The notes: generated by a model from the letters alone, not told the origin. Numbered from the stretch's first letter, positions 17,340 to 26,486 are shown. The stretch: 64,000 nucleotides of DNA from Streptomyces sp. Isolate_45 (GCF_024721315.2 NZ_JANFAK020000002.1:62001-126000); one strand, 5' to 3'. Numbers and translations are program-made.

Positions 17340-18472
17340 GTTCGCTCCTTCGGGGGTGTGGTGCGGTTCCGGACGGTCCGGGTGATGCCCGTGAGGCCAC
17401 CGGGTAGGAACAGGACGACCGCGACGACCGCCGCGCCGTAGAGGTAGCGGGAGGCCTCGCCCGGCGACACCCCGCCCGTTCCGGGGGCGGACACCAGCGG
17501 GAGGGCGTCGCTGTAGCGGGTGAGCAGTTGGGGCAGCAGGGAGACGAAGACAGCGCCGACGACGGCGCCCGAGACCGTACCCAGGCCGCCGATCACGATC
17601 ATGGCCAGGTACTCCAGGGACAGGACCATGCCGAAGTAGTCGGGCACGGTGCGCTGGAAGACGAGGGCGAGCAGCACACCGGCGAGCCCCGCGTACATGG
17701 ACGACAGGACGAAGACGGCGGCCCGGTACCGGGCGACCGCCACCCCCATCACCCCCGCGGCGATGCTGTGGTCGCGCAGGGCGTTCATGGCCCGGCCGGG
17801 CCGGCCCCGCAGGACCCCGCGTGCGAACAGGGCGCCGCCGAGGAGAGCGGCCAGGGCCACGTACCAGAGCTTCTCCGCGGAGTGGAAGGGGACGGAGGCG
17901 ATGACGGTCTGGGTGTCGTCGAAGGCGAACCCGAAGAGGGACAGCGGTTCCACGGCACGGCCGTTGAAGCCGCCCGTGAGGCTGGTCGCGTTGAACAGCA
18001 GATGCTGGCCGATGAAGATCAGCGCGAGGGTGGCGATGCCCAGGTACGCACCGCGCAGACGGCCGGCGATGGGGCTGAAGAGACCGCCCGCCGCCCCGGA
18101 GAGGGCGACGGCCAGGGCGGCGGCGAGCCAGCCGGGCAGGCCGAGCCCGATCGGCCCGTCGCCGCCGGCCGTGCCTCCGTCCCCGGCGAACGCGCAGTAC
18201 CCGTACGCGCCGACGGCGAGGAAGAAGGCGTGGCCCATCGACAGCTGACCGGTGGCCCCGGTGAGCAGGTTGAGCCCGATGGCCCCGATGGCGGCGGCGA
18301 TCGCGAACAGCCCGGCCTGCAGCCAGAACCGGTCGAGGTAGAACGGCAGCGCGAGGAGCACCAGCCCCGCGGCCGCCGCCGACACGCTCCGGACGCTCGC
18401 CGACCGCGGCCGGCCGGCCGCCCCGACGGGGGCGGCGCCGGCGCGCCGCACGGCGCTGCGGGTGTCAGACAC
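17336..18472 (-). CDS. ABC permease, LivM type
   Basis: A 378-residue polytopic permease. After a charged cytoplasmic N-terminus (residues 1-30) it shows the LivM pattern: about eight to nine hydrophobic spans, the GLNLLTGATGQLSMGHAFF segment (about 65-83) and the cytoplasmic coupling loop with GRAMNALRDHSIAAGVMGV (about 228-246), which docks to the ATPases. A GGLGTVSGAVVGA motif near the C-terminus is also standard. It pairs with the LivH-type permease. GTG start at 18470-18472 overlaps the upstream gene by 8 bp, and its stop overlaps the binding-protein start by 4 bp, indicating translational coupling. Confidence 0.85.
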   Translation of the reverse strand: MSDTRSAVRRAGAAPVGAAGRPRSASVRSVSAAAAGLVLLALPFYLDRFWLQAGLFAIAAAIGAIGLNLLTGATGQLSMGHAFFLAVGAYGYCAFAGDGGTAGGDGPIGLGLPGWLAAALAVALSGAAGGLFSPIAGRLRGAYLGIATLALIFIGQHLLFNATSLTGGFNGRAVEPLSLFGFAFDDTQTVIASVPFHSAEKLWYVALAALLGGALFARGVLRGRPGRAMNALRDHSIAAGVMGVAVARYRAAVFVLSSMYAGLAGVLLALVFQRTVPDYFGMVLSLEYLAMIVIGGLGTVSGAVVGAVFVSLLPQLLTRYSDALPLVSAPGTGGVSPGEASRYLYGAAVVAVVLFLPGGLTGITRTVRNRTTPPKERT

Positions 18473-19355
18473 GGGCGAGCTCCTTCGTGCCGAGGAGTCC
18501 GGCGGGGCGGACCAGCAGGACCGCGACCATCACCAGGTACGGAGCGAGGTCACCGATGCCGCGGCCGAGGAAGGCCAACTGGCCCTGATAGCCGGTCGCG
18601 AGCGCCTCGGTGACTCCGATGATCAGGCCACCCGCCAGAGCGCCCGACGTGGAGTCGAGGCCGCCGAGGATCGCGGCCGGGAAGGCCTTGAGCGCGGCGA
18701 GGGAGGTGGCCCGCTCCAGACCGGGGGTGGGAAACACCGTCAGGAAGAGCGCCGCCACGGCGGCCAGGGCCCCCGCCACCGCCCAGGCCGCGAGGGAGAC
18801 CCGACCCAGTCGTACGCCCATCAGCGCGGCCGTCTCGGGCCGTTCGGCGGCGGCGCGCATGGCCACGCCCCAGGAGGTGTGGCGGAACACGAGCAGGAAG
18901 ACCGTGATCAGCAGGCCGGCGGCGAGGATCGCGGCGATCCTCGTCTGGGGCACCGTGACCGGACCGAGGTGGACGACACGATCGCCCCACGGATCGCCGA
19001 GCGAGAGCACGTCCGTGCCGATGCGCCGGGTGAGGTCGGTGATGAGGAGGATGTCGACGCCGATGGTGACGATGGCGAGCACGTTCTGGTCCTGGCCCCG
19101 GTAGCGTCGCATCACCAGGAACTCGATCGCCGCCCCCACCGCCGCCGCCGCTAGGACACCGGTCAGGAGGGCACCCCAGAAGCCGAGTTCCTCGTGCAGC
19201 GTCGCGGTCACGTACCCGCCCGCGAGCAGCAGGGAGGCGTGGGCGAAGTTGACCACCTCCGTCGCCTTGAAGATGACCACGAAGCCCAGGGCGATCAGCG
19301 CGTAGACCGAGCCCATGGAGAGCCCGCCGAGGAGCAGTTCGAGGAAAGTGGTCAT
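18465..19355 (-). CDS. ABC permease, LivH type
   Basis: A 296-residue permease with about eight membrane spans. MTTFLELLLGGLSMGSVYAL and LGFVVIFKATEVVNFAHA at the N-terminus, and MRAAAERPETAALMGVRLGR (coupling loop, about 185-204) are classic LivH features. The end TKELARV is cytoplasmic. It forms the heterodimeric channel with LivM. The frame is open much further upstream, but ATG 19353-19355 overlaps the ATPase stop by 4 bp (ATGA), so that start was chosen. Confidence 0.87.
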   Translation of the reverse strand: MTTFLELLLGGLSMGSVYALIALGFVVIFKATEVVNFAHASLLLAGGYVTATLHEELGFWGALLTGVLAAAAVGAAIEFLVMRRYRGQDQNVLAIVTIGVDILLITDLTRRIGTDVLSLGDPWGDRVVHLGPVTVPQTRIAAILAAGLLITVFLLVFRHTSWGVAMRAAAERPETAALMGVRLGRVSLAAWAVAGALAAVAALFLTVFPTPGLERATSLAALKAFPAAILGGLDSTSGALAGGLIIGVTEALATGYQGQLAFLGRGIGDLAPYLVMVAVLLVRPAGLLGTKELARV

Positions 19356-20146
19356 GCCGCCGGCTCCTCCTCTCCGAGGTACGCGCGGACCACCGCGGGA
19401 TCGTTCTGCACCTGCGCGGGAGTTCCGCCGCCGATGCGCCGGCCGAAGTCGAGTACGGTCACCGCGTCCGCGAGCCGCATCACCACCCCCATGTCGTGTT
19501 CGACCAGCACGATCGAGATGCCGAGGCCGTCCCGGACGCCCGCGATGACGGCGGCCGTACGCTGCCTCTCGTCCGCCGTCATGCCGGCGACGGGCTCGTC
19601 CAGGAGCAGCAGCCGAGGCTCCATGCACAACGCCCGGGCCAGCTCGACGAGCTTCTGCCTCCCGTACGGCAGGGAACCCGCGGGCGCCGCCAGATCCCCC
19701 TCCAATCCGACGAACTCGGCTATCTCCCGAACCCGTTCGCGGTGCCGGCGTTCCTCGCGGGCGGCGGCCGGCAGCCGCAGGCCCGCGGCCAGGAACCCGT
19801 ACCGCATCAGCCGATGGCGGCCCAGCAGGAGGCTGTCGGCGACGGTGGTGTGCGCGGGCAGCGCCAGGTTCTGGAAGGTACGGGCGATCCCGAGGCCCGC
19901 GACGGCGTGCGGTGCGAGGCCCGTCAGCTCGGCGTCCCCGAACCGGATGCTGCCGGCGGAGGCCCGGTACACCCCGGACAGCACGTTGAAGCAGGTCGAC
20001 TTGCCCGCCCCGTTGGGCCCGATGACGGCGTGGACACTGCCGGGTTCCACCGCGAAGGACACGGAGTCGAGCGCGGTCAGGCCGGAGAAGCGGACGGTGA
20101 CGTCGTTGACGGTCAACGCCGGGGTGGGGGACGAGGGGGCGCTCAC
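19352..20146 (-). CDS. ABC ATP-binding protein, LivG type
   Basis: A 264-residue ATPase. Walker A is GPNGAGKST (43-51), the signature loop is degenerate (LPYGRQKLVELARAL in place of LSGGQ), Walker B is LLLLDEPVAGM, and the switch histidine is in VEHDMGVVM. The short insertion around RYGFLAAGLRLPAA and the C-terminal AYLGEE are typical for LivG. It pairs with the LivF ATPase. GTG 20144-20146 overlaps the upstream stop as GTGA; a GTG three codons earlier (20153-20155) is less likely. The YGRQ signature variant occurs in this subfamily and need not mean loss of activity. Confidence 0.85.
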   Translation of the reverse strand: MSAPSSPTPALTVNDVTVRFSGLTALDSVSFAVEPGSVHAVIGPNGAGKSTCFNVLSGVYRASAGSIRFGDAELTGLAPHAVAGLGIARTFQNLALPAHTTVADSLLLGRHRLMRYGFLAAGLRLPAAAREERRHRERVREIAEFVGLEGDLAAPAGSLPYGRQKLVELARALCMEPRLLLLDEPVAGMTADERQRTAAVIAGVRDGLGISIVLVEHDMGVVMRLADAVTVLDFGRRIGGGTPAQVQNDPAVVRAYLGEEEPAA

Positions 20147-20940
20147 GCCGACCACCTGCGCAGCTCCCGCCGCTCGCGGGAAGGAGCCGGTACGGAGCCG
20201 GCCCCGTCGGAGATGCCGAGATAGCGGCGCCGCACCTCGTCCGAGGCGGCCAGCTCGGCGGCCGGGCCGTCAAGGGTCACCTCGCCGACCTCCAGGACGT
20301 ACGCGTGGGAGGAGAGGCGCAACGCCAGTGCGGCGTTCTGCTCGACGAGGAGGACCGAGGCGCCCGCGCTGTTGATCTCGGTGACGGTCTCCGCGATGGT
20401 GGCGGCCATCCTGGGCGCCAGCCCGAGGGTGGGTTCGTCGAGCAGCAGCAGGCGGGGCCGTGCCATCAGGGCGCGCCCCAGGGCGAGCATCTGCTGCTCG
20501 CCGCCGGAGAGCAGCCCGGCGCGCTGCCGCGACCGCCGACCCAGCACGGGGAACAGCTCGTGGACCCGGGCGAGGGAACGGGCGGTGTCGGCGCGGGATC
20601 CCGCGCGGCCGCCCAGTGCCCCGGCCCGCAGGTTGTCCGCGACGGTCATCCGCGTGAACACCTGCCGCCCCTCGGGGACCTGAACCACTCCCGCGGCGAC
20701 GACCCGGTCCGGACCGAGCCCGTCCAGCGGCCTGCCGTCGAAGCTGATGCTCCCGCCCGTCACGGCGCCGCGGTGGAAACCGAGCGACCGTGACACCGCG
20801 CGCAGCAGCGTCGACTTCCCGGCGCCGTTGCCGCCGAGCACGACGACCACCGCGCCGGCCGGCACGTCGAGCGACACCGAGCGCAGGGCCCGGACCGGCC
20901 CGTAGCCGACGGACAGCTCGCGCACCTGTAGCGAACCCAC
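20143..20940 (-). CDS. ABC ATP-binding protein, LivF type
   Basis: A 265-residue ATPase and the first gene of the operon. Walker A is GGNGAGKST (36-44), signature LSGGEQQ, Walker B LLLLDEPTLGLAP, and the H-loop position is Q in LLVEQNAAL, as normal for LivF. VPEGRQVFTRMTVADNL is the LivF-type Q-loop region. The C-terminus carries an extra Arg-rich tail. GTG 20938-20940 follows an excellent ribosome binding site (AAGGAGGAGGAC on the minus strand). The open frame further up crosses the divergent promoter region and was rejected. The promoter must lie in the 224-bp spacer shared with the PucR gene. Confidence 0.87.
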   Translation of the reverse strand: MGSLQVRELSVGYGPVRALRSVSLDVPAGAVVVVLGGNGAGKSTLLRAVSRSLGFHRGAVTGGSISFDGRPLDGLGPDRVVAAGVVQVPEGRQVFTRMTVADNLRAGALGGRAGSRADTARSLARVHELFPVLGRRSRQRAGLLSGGEQQMLALGRALMARPRLLLLDEPTLGLAPRMAATIAETVTEINSAGASVLLVEQNAALALRLSSHAYVLEVGEVTLDGPAAELAASDEVRRRYLGISDGAGSVPAPSRERRELRRWSA

Positions 20941-20952
20941 GTCCTCCTCCTT

Positions 20953-21020
20953 CCTGTGAACGGCCTCGACGGGCCTCCGACGGCCCTTCGACGGGCCTTG
21001 GAAGGGCCTGTGAACGGCCT
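20953..21020. repeat. Direct-repeat cluster in the livF / pucR spacer
   Basis: CCTGTGAACGGCCT occurs at 20953-20966 and 21007-21020, exactly 54 bp apart. Between them TCGACGGGCCT occurs at 20966-20976 and 20988-20998, 22 bp apart. Spacing of about two helical turns for the inner pair and five for the outer pair would put each pair on one DNA face. The cluster lies directly in front of the LivF ribosome binding site, so it could be the binding region of the divergent PucR regulator. Confidence 0.6.
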
Positions 21021-21164
21021 GTGTGCTGGCGCACACCCCAACACCGGCCCGGGGCACCCGTCCACGCCCGGATACGGAATCGCTGCCGATGACCAGCCGG
21101 AACCCGAACGCGTTGTGCACCGGCACAGACCTGGTGCGCGAGCCCCTGACGGCGGCGGAGGCGG

Positions 21165-22373
21165 ATGACATCCTCGGCGGCCATGGGCGGCGGACGCAGA
21201 ACGCGCACGGAAGAGGAATGGTCGGTCCTGCTGTCGGCGGCGGACGTGTTGATCGCCGACATCCCCGGACTCACCGACCACCTCATCGAGGACCTGGCGA
21301 AGCACTCGCCGCTGTTCGACCTGGCCGTCCCGCGCGACGAGCACTGGCAACAGATCAGCGAGGCCATGCACTACGGGATCGAGGCCTTCACCGCCCGCCG
21401 GTCCGCCCCGCGCAAGGACCTCGCGTTCGCCGAGGAGTTGGGCCGCCGGCGCGCCGAGCAAGGGCTGCCGCTGGGCCTCCTGCTCTACGCGTACCGCAGG
21501 GCCGGGCGGCTGACCTGGGACGCGCTGCTGGACATCGTCACCGAGAAGGAGCCGGAGGCGCTGCCGGTACTGGCCCGCGCTGCCGGGGCCATGTGGGCGG
21601 GCATCGAGCAGCAGGCGACCGCGACCGCCGAGGCGTACCGCACCGCGGAGGTGGAGATGCGCCGGCGCAGCGACGAGAGGGTACAGGCCCTCCTCGACGC
21701 CCTGCTGGAGGGGGACACCGCGCCGGCTCTGGCCGCCCAGGTGGCACTCGCCCTGGACCTGCCCGAACAGGGACGGTACGTGGTGGTGGTGCTGACGGCC
21801 GACCGGGGCGACTCGGTGCACCGGGTGGCGGCGGCCAAGGGGATGCGGCTGTTCTGGCGGATGCGCACCGAGCGGGAACTGGCCGTGGTGGCGTTGGGCG
21901 ACTCCTCGCCGGCCGACCTCGCGGCGGAGCTCGCGGACCGCTGTCCGGGACCCGGCGGAATCAGCCCGGTGGTGGGCGGACTGACCGAACTGGGCCGGGC
22001 CCGTCGACTGGCCGAGACGGCGCTGCGCACCTGCGGGCAGGAGGAACGGGTACTGGTGCAACTGTCCGACCGGCTGCCCACCGCGCTGGTGGTGCGCCAG
22101 CCCGAACTCTCGGCGGAACTCGTCCACGCGGTCCTCGGCCCCCTGCTGGACCTGGACCCGGCGGACCGGGCGATGCTGCTGGAGACCCTCGACGCCTGGC
22201 TGGCGGCGGAGGGCTCGGCGGGCCGCGCGGCGAGCCGGCTGTACTGCCACCGCAACACGGTCTTCAACCGTCTGCGTCGGCTGGAACACCTGACCTCGAT
22301 GTCCCTGTCCCGCCCCCGCGACCTGATCGCCCTGACCCTGGCGCGGGACGCGTACCGCCTGTCGGGCGGCTGA
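21165..22373 (+). CDS. PucR-type transcriptional regulator
   Basis: A 402-residue regulator. The N-terminal half (about 20-165) is an all-helical RsbR/PucR-like sensor region (LIEDLAKHSPLFDL, ELGRRRAEQGLPLGLLLYAYRRAG), the middle (205-310) is a GGDEF-like linker fold, and the C-terminal part is the PucR helix-turn-helix (ASRLYCHRNTVFNRLRRLEHLTS, about 358-380). PucR proteins typically control catabolic operons next to them. Divergent placement against the liv-type transporter, across a repeat-rich spacer, suggests it controls that operon. The ATG at 21165 follows GGCGGAGGCGG. No GAF or PAS sensor is recognisable, so the signal is unknown. Confidence 0.82.
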   Translation: MTSSAAMGGGRRTRTEEEWSVLLSAADVLIADIPGLTDHLIEDLAKHSPLFDLAVPRDEHWQQISEAMHYGIEAFTARRSAPRKDLAFAEELGRRRAEQGLPLGLLLYAYRRAGRLTWDALLDIVTEKEPEALPVLARAAGAMWAGIEQQATATAEAYRTAEVEMRRRSDERVQALLDALLEGDTAPALAAQVALALDLPEQGRYVVVVLTADRGDSVHRVAAAKGMRLFWRMRTERELAVVALGDSSPADLAAELADRCPGPGGISPVVGGLTELGRARRLAETALRTCGQEERVLVQLSDRLPTALVVRQPELSAELVHAVLGPLLDLDPADRAMLLETLDAWLAAEGSAGRAASRLYCHRNTVFNRLRRLEHLTSMSLSRPRDLIALTLARDAYRLSGG

Positions 22374-22693
22374 GCGCACCACCCACGGACGCGACCGGTG
22401 ATTCCACCGATGGACGCCTTCCGGCCACGCCGTGATCGTGCCCCGGCCGGCGACACGGGCGCCGCTGGTGCGCTCGGTCGCGGACGGTGATGGTCATGCG
22501 GACCGATGCACCGTTCTGGGTTTCGCCGGCGTTCCACCGGGATCGACGATGTGGATGTCGAGGTCGGTCAAGGCCGTCCTCTGCACGGTCGAGGTGGTGA
22601 CGAGAGGCCGCGGCCGGCTACGCGCGCCCCGACCGTGGCACCGAGGCACCTTCTGGGCTGTCCACGAGGTCTTGTTGTCGCCTGCGGTCGCCG
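22374..22693. other. Convergent intergenic region, 320 bp
   Basis: It lies between the stops of the PucR gene and the kinase gene. Short open frames exist but none has a start signal. I saw no strong hairpin here, unlike the other convergent junctions of this window. Confidence 0.45.
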
Positions 22694-24289
22694 TCACGGT
22701 GCTATCGGCTTGCGTATGGCGTCGCGTATCTTGTGGGTCTCCGTCGCGGCCAGTTCGAGCGTGGTGGCCGCCGGGGTGAAGCCGATGCCGACGGTGGTGC
22801 TGTCGTCGCCCCATCCGCAGACGGTTTCGTTGTTGACCGTGGTGCAGCGGATGTCGACGTCCGAGTCGGGGACGCGGATCGTTCTGGCCGGCTCGACGAC
22901 GTTCTCGCTGCCCGTCACGGTCATGGCGTCGATCAAGCGGTCCCGCTGGTCCGTCGGGTCTTTGAACCGACCTGACGAGCCGTATACCTGCACCTTTTCG
23001 AACACCGGGGGTTGACCGGTACCCGCGTACGTCGCGGAGTGATGCAGTACGTCCTTCTGGCCCCAGTCATCAGGTTGCGGGTCCGTGAAGTTCGAACCTT
23101 CGTCATCGCGGTGGTACGTGCCCTCCACCATCGTTTCGGGTGGGGCCAGCTCGTGCGTGGCCTTGGGGAATGCCGCGTCCGAGAAGCCGTGGGCGCCGTA
23201 GCCTCCGCCGCCGAGCAGGATCAGGGCGCCGGCGCCCCCGAGGACGAGCCGTCGGGCTCGCCTCCCGCGTGGTGGAACCGTCTTCGTTTCCTGACCGGAC
23301 GGTGACTGCTGGGGAAGGGCGGGAGAGGGATCGCTGTGCGGGGTCGCGGCAACGGTCGCGGCACCGGCGATGTGCCCGACGACCGGTGCGGCAGCCGACC
23401 CGGAAACCGGTGTGGGTGGCCCCGGCAAGGCCTCGGCCGGCAGGGTCGGCGGGTGCGCGGCCGTGCCCGGCGTTCCCCGCGGTCCCTCGCCCGGGGCGAG
23501 CCGGTCCAACAGCTCCTCGGGTGTGGGCCTTTGCGCAGGGTCCTTGGCCAGACAGGCCGCGACCACGGAACGTACGCCCCGGGGCACGGCGGACAGGTCC
23601 GGCGACTCGTGCACGGCCCGGTACATCAGCCCCATGGGAGTGCCCTCCCCGAACGCGTGGCCCCCGGCGGCCGAGACCAGCACCGCGCCCAGCGCGAACA
23701 CGTCGGCGGGCCCGTCCACCTGGAACCCCTGGGCTTGCTCGGGAGCCAGGAAACCGGGGGTGCCGAAGGCCGCTCCGGTGGAGGTCAGTCGGGTCGACTC
23801 CAGGGCCCGGGCGATGCCGAAGTCGAGCACCCGCGGGCCGTCGTCGGCCATGATGATGTTTCCCGGCTTGAGGTCACGGTGGATCAGACCGCATGCATGA
23901 ATGGCCTGCAGCGCCTCCGCCAACGCCGCGCCGAGCGCCCGCAGCCGGGCTTCACCCATGGGACCCTGTTCCGCGAGCAGGCGCGAGAGCGTCGGCCCCG
24001 CGATGTAGGCGGTCGCCAGCCAGGGGGCCGCCGCGTCCGGGTCGGCGTCCACCACCTGCGCGGTATGGAAGCCGCCGACCCGGCGGGCGGCGTCGACCTC
24101 CGCACGGAAACGGGCACGGAAATGCGGATCGGCGGCCAATTCGGGACGGGCCACCTTGACGGCCACGGTCCGCCCGCCCCGGGACCGGGCCAGGTACACC
24201 GTTCCCATGCCGCCCGCTCCGAGCTCCCGCTCAACGGCGTAGCCGCCGATGTACCCCGGCAGGTCCACTCCGCCCACTCCCCAACCCAT
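22694..24289 (-). CDS. Membrane Ser/Thr protein kinase with extracellular domain
   Basis: A 531-residue receptor-like kinase. Kinase domain about 13-265: glycine loop LGAGGMGTVY (23-32), Lys45 in AVKVA, HRDLKPGN (137-144), DFG (156-158), PEQAQG. A Pro/Ala-rich linker (268-345) leads to one membrane span (about 347-366). The extracellular part of about 165 residues contains two cysteines (DIRCTT, ETVCGWG) and a TVNNETVCGWGDDSTTVGI segment like the lipid- or ligand-binding domains found behind some actinobacterial kinases. The kinase lobe is clearly paralogous to that at 8403 (shared ARPELAADP/IRPDHAADP, VGGFHTA.VVDADPDA). The outside domains differ, so signal inputs have been swapped. Confidence 0.85.
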   Translation of the reverse strand: MGWGVGGVDLPGYIGGYAVERELGAGGMGTVYLARSRGGRTVAVKVARPELAADPHFRARFRAEVDAARRVGGFHTAQVVDADPDAAAPWLATAYIAGPTLSRLLAEQGPMGEARLRALGAALAEALQAIHACGLIHRDLKPGNIIMADDGPRVLDFGIARALESTRLTSTGAAFGTPGFLAPEQAQGFQVDGPADVFALGAVLVSAAGGHAFGEGTPMGLMYRAVHESPDLSAVPRGVRSVVAACLAKDPAQRPTPEELLDRLAPGEGPRGTPGTAAHPPTLPAEALPGPPTPVSGSAAAPVVGHIAGAATVAATPHSDPSPALPQQSPSGQETKTVPPRGRRARRLVLGGAGALILLGGGGYGAHGFSDAAFPKATHELAPPETMVEGTYHRDDEGSNFTDPQPDDWGQKDVLHHSATYAGTGQPPVFEKVQVYGSSGRFKDPTDQRDRLIDAMTVTGSENVVEPARTIRVPDSDVDIRCTTVNNETVCGWGDDSTTVGIGFTPAATTLELAATETHKIRDAIRKPIAP

Positions 24290-24329
24290 GTGTCACACGC
24301 CCCCGTTGGTATGCCCGGGGAAAGTATGG

Positions 24330-24429
24330 CGGAGCCTCCCGCCCGACACCACGCGCGGTACAACGGGCCGGAGGCTCCGGCTCTTCGACCAGCCGGATAC
24401 GGCCCCACGCCGTGGTGGGGCCGTATCCG
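24330..24429. other. Two nested-length inverted repeats, terminator-like
   Basis: CGGAGCCTCC (24330-24339) pairs with GGAGGCTCCG (24370-24379). Just beyond, CGGATACGGCCCCAC (24394-24408) pairs perfectly with GTGGGGCCGTATCCG (24415-24429), a 15-bp stem with a 6-nt loop. Both lie downstream of the YCII gene and upstream of the kinase gene, on the same strand, so they could stop YCII transcription. The 362-bp spacer has no gene. The 15-bp arms also resemble a mobile-element end. Confidence 0.65.
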
Positions 24430-24651
24430 CCGAGTGCCCTACCCGCTGTGGTCCGAGCGCCGGACGGAACCCGGTCCCGGTCCCGCAGGTTTCGCGTACA
24501 CGCAGGTCGCTCCGGCGGGCGGTGCGAGGCCACGATCGGTTGGCGCGCCGGTCCGTCCGCATGACGCCCGCCGCCCGCCGCCCGGTGCCGGCGGGCCCGC
24601 TGCCGGAGCAGCTGTCGTACCGACCGCCGGCGCCGCTCGGCTCAGCCCGGT

Positions 24652-25044
24652 TCAGGCCTGAGTGGGGTCTGAGGGGATCGGGTGTACCTCGACCGGGTCG
24701 TTGCTGGGCTTCCCGCCCGCCCCCGGGCACGCGGATGCCCGTGCGGCGATTTCCAGGGCCCGGTCCTCGCTCTTGACGTCGACCACCCAGTACCCGGCCA
24801 GGATGGGGCCCGGGAAGGCCGGCCCGTCGGTCACCTGAGGCCGTCCGTCGTTACCGGCCCGCACCGTCTTGACCAGGGACGGGCCGCCGAGGCCCTGCCC
24901 CTCCACCCATTCTCCGGCAGCGGTGAGGTCGTCGTTGAGGGCGTTCATGTGGGCGAACATGGCCTCCATGTCCTCCTTGGAGTACCCCGACATAATGGCG
25001 TCCCACTGATCGGCGGGCACGTTCATCTGGATCATGTACTTCAT
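24652..25044 (-). CDS. YCII-related (DGPF-type) protein
   Basis: A 130-residue protein of the YCII/DGPF superfamily. MKYMIQMNVPADQW opens the ferredoxin-like fold; the signature VTDGPAFPGPILAGYWVVDV (about residues 71-90) contains the conserved DGPF-like DGPAF and the following strand; EVHPI near the end is the usual last strand. In Streptomyces these are often paired with an ECF-type sigma factor of the SigJ/ECF41 group, but no sigma gene is adjacent here. The enzymatic or binding role is unknown. ATG 25042-25044 was chosen; a longer frame upstream has no homology. Confidence 0.8.
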   Translation of the reverse strand: MKYMIQMNVPADQWDAIMSGYSKEDMEAMFAHMNALNDDLTAAGEWVEGQGLGGPSLVKTVRAGNDGRPQVTDGPAFPGPILAGYWVVDVKSEDRALEIAARASACPGAGGKPSNDPVEVHPIPSDPTQA

Positions 25045-26051
25045 ATTCCTCACCCTTCCAGGGCGGCTGATGGGTTTCTCCGGCTCGTTGAGAGGTAGAC
25101 CGCCGGACGCCGCAGAACTCATCGGCCTCCCCGGCACCAAATCGCCGCGGACCGACATGTGGCGCCGGGCCCGGACCAGGCCGCGCTGAGGCCGGGCGTC
25201 CGCGGGACCGACGTCGACGACCTCGTCCGCCTCGGTTTCCCGCGTCCGGTCTGCCGGGGCGACGTCGATTTCGGCACGCCCCGGGGTGGCGAGGTCGACG
25301 TACCTTCCCTCCGTGGCCTGGCCGTCGCCCCCTCCCGGCGCGGCGGAGGCCGGGGGCGGGTGTGCGGCTGCCGCTCGCCCTCACCGCCTGGCGGCTCAGC
25401 CGACCCGGCCCGCGCGAGCCCACTGACCGACACCGCCTCGCCGGCGGGCAGGGTGCGAATCCGGATGGCCACGCCAGAGGGTCCTGCCGGATACGGGCTG
25501 CCGTCGGGGTCCGCTTGCCCGGTGACGGCGGTCTGAGCGCCGTGGCCGGGGGCCTGCCCGGGAGGGCGGTGCCCCGGCCGGGAAGAGGCCGGGGTCCTGC
25601 TGCCCGGGCGCCGTGCGGATCCCGTACGGCGTAATGGTGCGCAAGGAGACCGGGCCGTGTACCGCACGGGGTGCGGCGGCCTGGTTTCCTTCCGGAGCCC
25701 TGCCCGATCCCTGGCTCCGCTGTCCACGCGTGTGACCCGCCGCCGGCCGTACAAACGGTTCTGGAACGTGATTGTCCGAAGCCATGCCCGCCGGACGGCG
25801 CCGGGCACAACGCTGAGGCGGCCACCGGGTGCTCTCCGTACCTGTCCGCCGACCGGATCCTCGACGCGTCTGCGGCCGGGGGCTGGGCCACCCTCGGTGA
25901 ACGGGTCGTGACCGGTGGGCGAGCGACGAGGAGGCAGCAGGGCCGCGCACCAGGGATTTCACCCGTCCGGCAGACAGGCGTGGAAGCGTCGGAGCACGCT
26001 CCGTGGGCATGCGCGGGGCACAGTGCCTGCCCTTGCTCAGGATTGGATGAC
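25045..26051. other. Gene-poor stretch, about 1 kb
   Basis: No supported gene. Several long open frames exist on both strands but their translations are Arg/Pro/Gly-rich, have no start signals and no recognisable family. The end of the stretch (26000-26051) leads into the SsgA-like gene. Some parts could be decayed genes that I could not identify. Confidence 0.45.
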
Positions 26052-26486
26052 GTGGAGACCACACCTCGCTCCGGCGCCGCGCGACGCGAAGCCCATTGGG
26101 CCACTCACGCCCGCCAGTACCTCCCTCACGCGCGCGTGCGGCTGTCGGTCCCGGTGACCTTTTCCTACCGGCGCAGCGACCCGCTGTGCGTCCGAGCCGT
26201 CTTCCAATGCCCGCGGGGCAGCGATATCACCTGGAACCTGGGACGCGATCTGCTGGCAACCGCGACCCGTACCCTCGTCGGCGGCTGCGACATCCTGGGC
26301 TGGCCGGACCCCGTGGACGGCCGGCTGTGGCTGCGCCTGGGCCCCCACCCCGAGCATGCCCTGCTCAGCATCGACCGGGCACAGCTGACTGCCTGGCTAC
26401 AGATCACCTACACCCTCGTCCCGCCTGGTGCCGAGGAAGACCATCTGGACTGGACGCCCATCCAGCAACTGCTGACGCGAGGCTGA
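26052..26486 (+). CDS. SsgA-like sporulation/cell-division protein (SALP)
   Basis: A 144-residue protein of the SsgA/SsgB family, which is nearly restricted to sporulating actinobacteria. SALPs steer FtsZ placement, peptidoglycan turnover or spore maturation. Family features are the R-L-x-V-P-V-x-F-x-Y-x-x-x-D-P start (RLSVPVTFSYRRSDPLCVRAVF, here residues about 33-54), WNLGRDLL, and the P..HALL.I...L..WL segment near the end. The GTG at 26052 gives a length typical for the family. Several divergent SALP paralogs occur in every Streptomyces genome, and this one cannot be assigned to SsgA-G. No sporulation gene is nearby. Confidence 0.8.
   Translation: METTPRSGAARREAHWATHARQYLPHARVRLSVPVTFSYRRSDPLCVRAVFQCPRGSDITWNLGRDLLATATRTLVGGCDILGWPDPVDGRLWLRLGPHPEHALLSIDRAQLTAWLQITYTLVPPGAEEDHLDWTPIQQLLTRG

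Noticed and set aside
23083-23100. GAAGTTCGAACCTTC-like sequence as a tRNA T-loop
   Set aside because: It lies inside the kinase coding region and no cloverleaf can be drawn around it.
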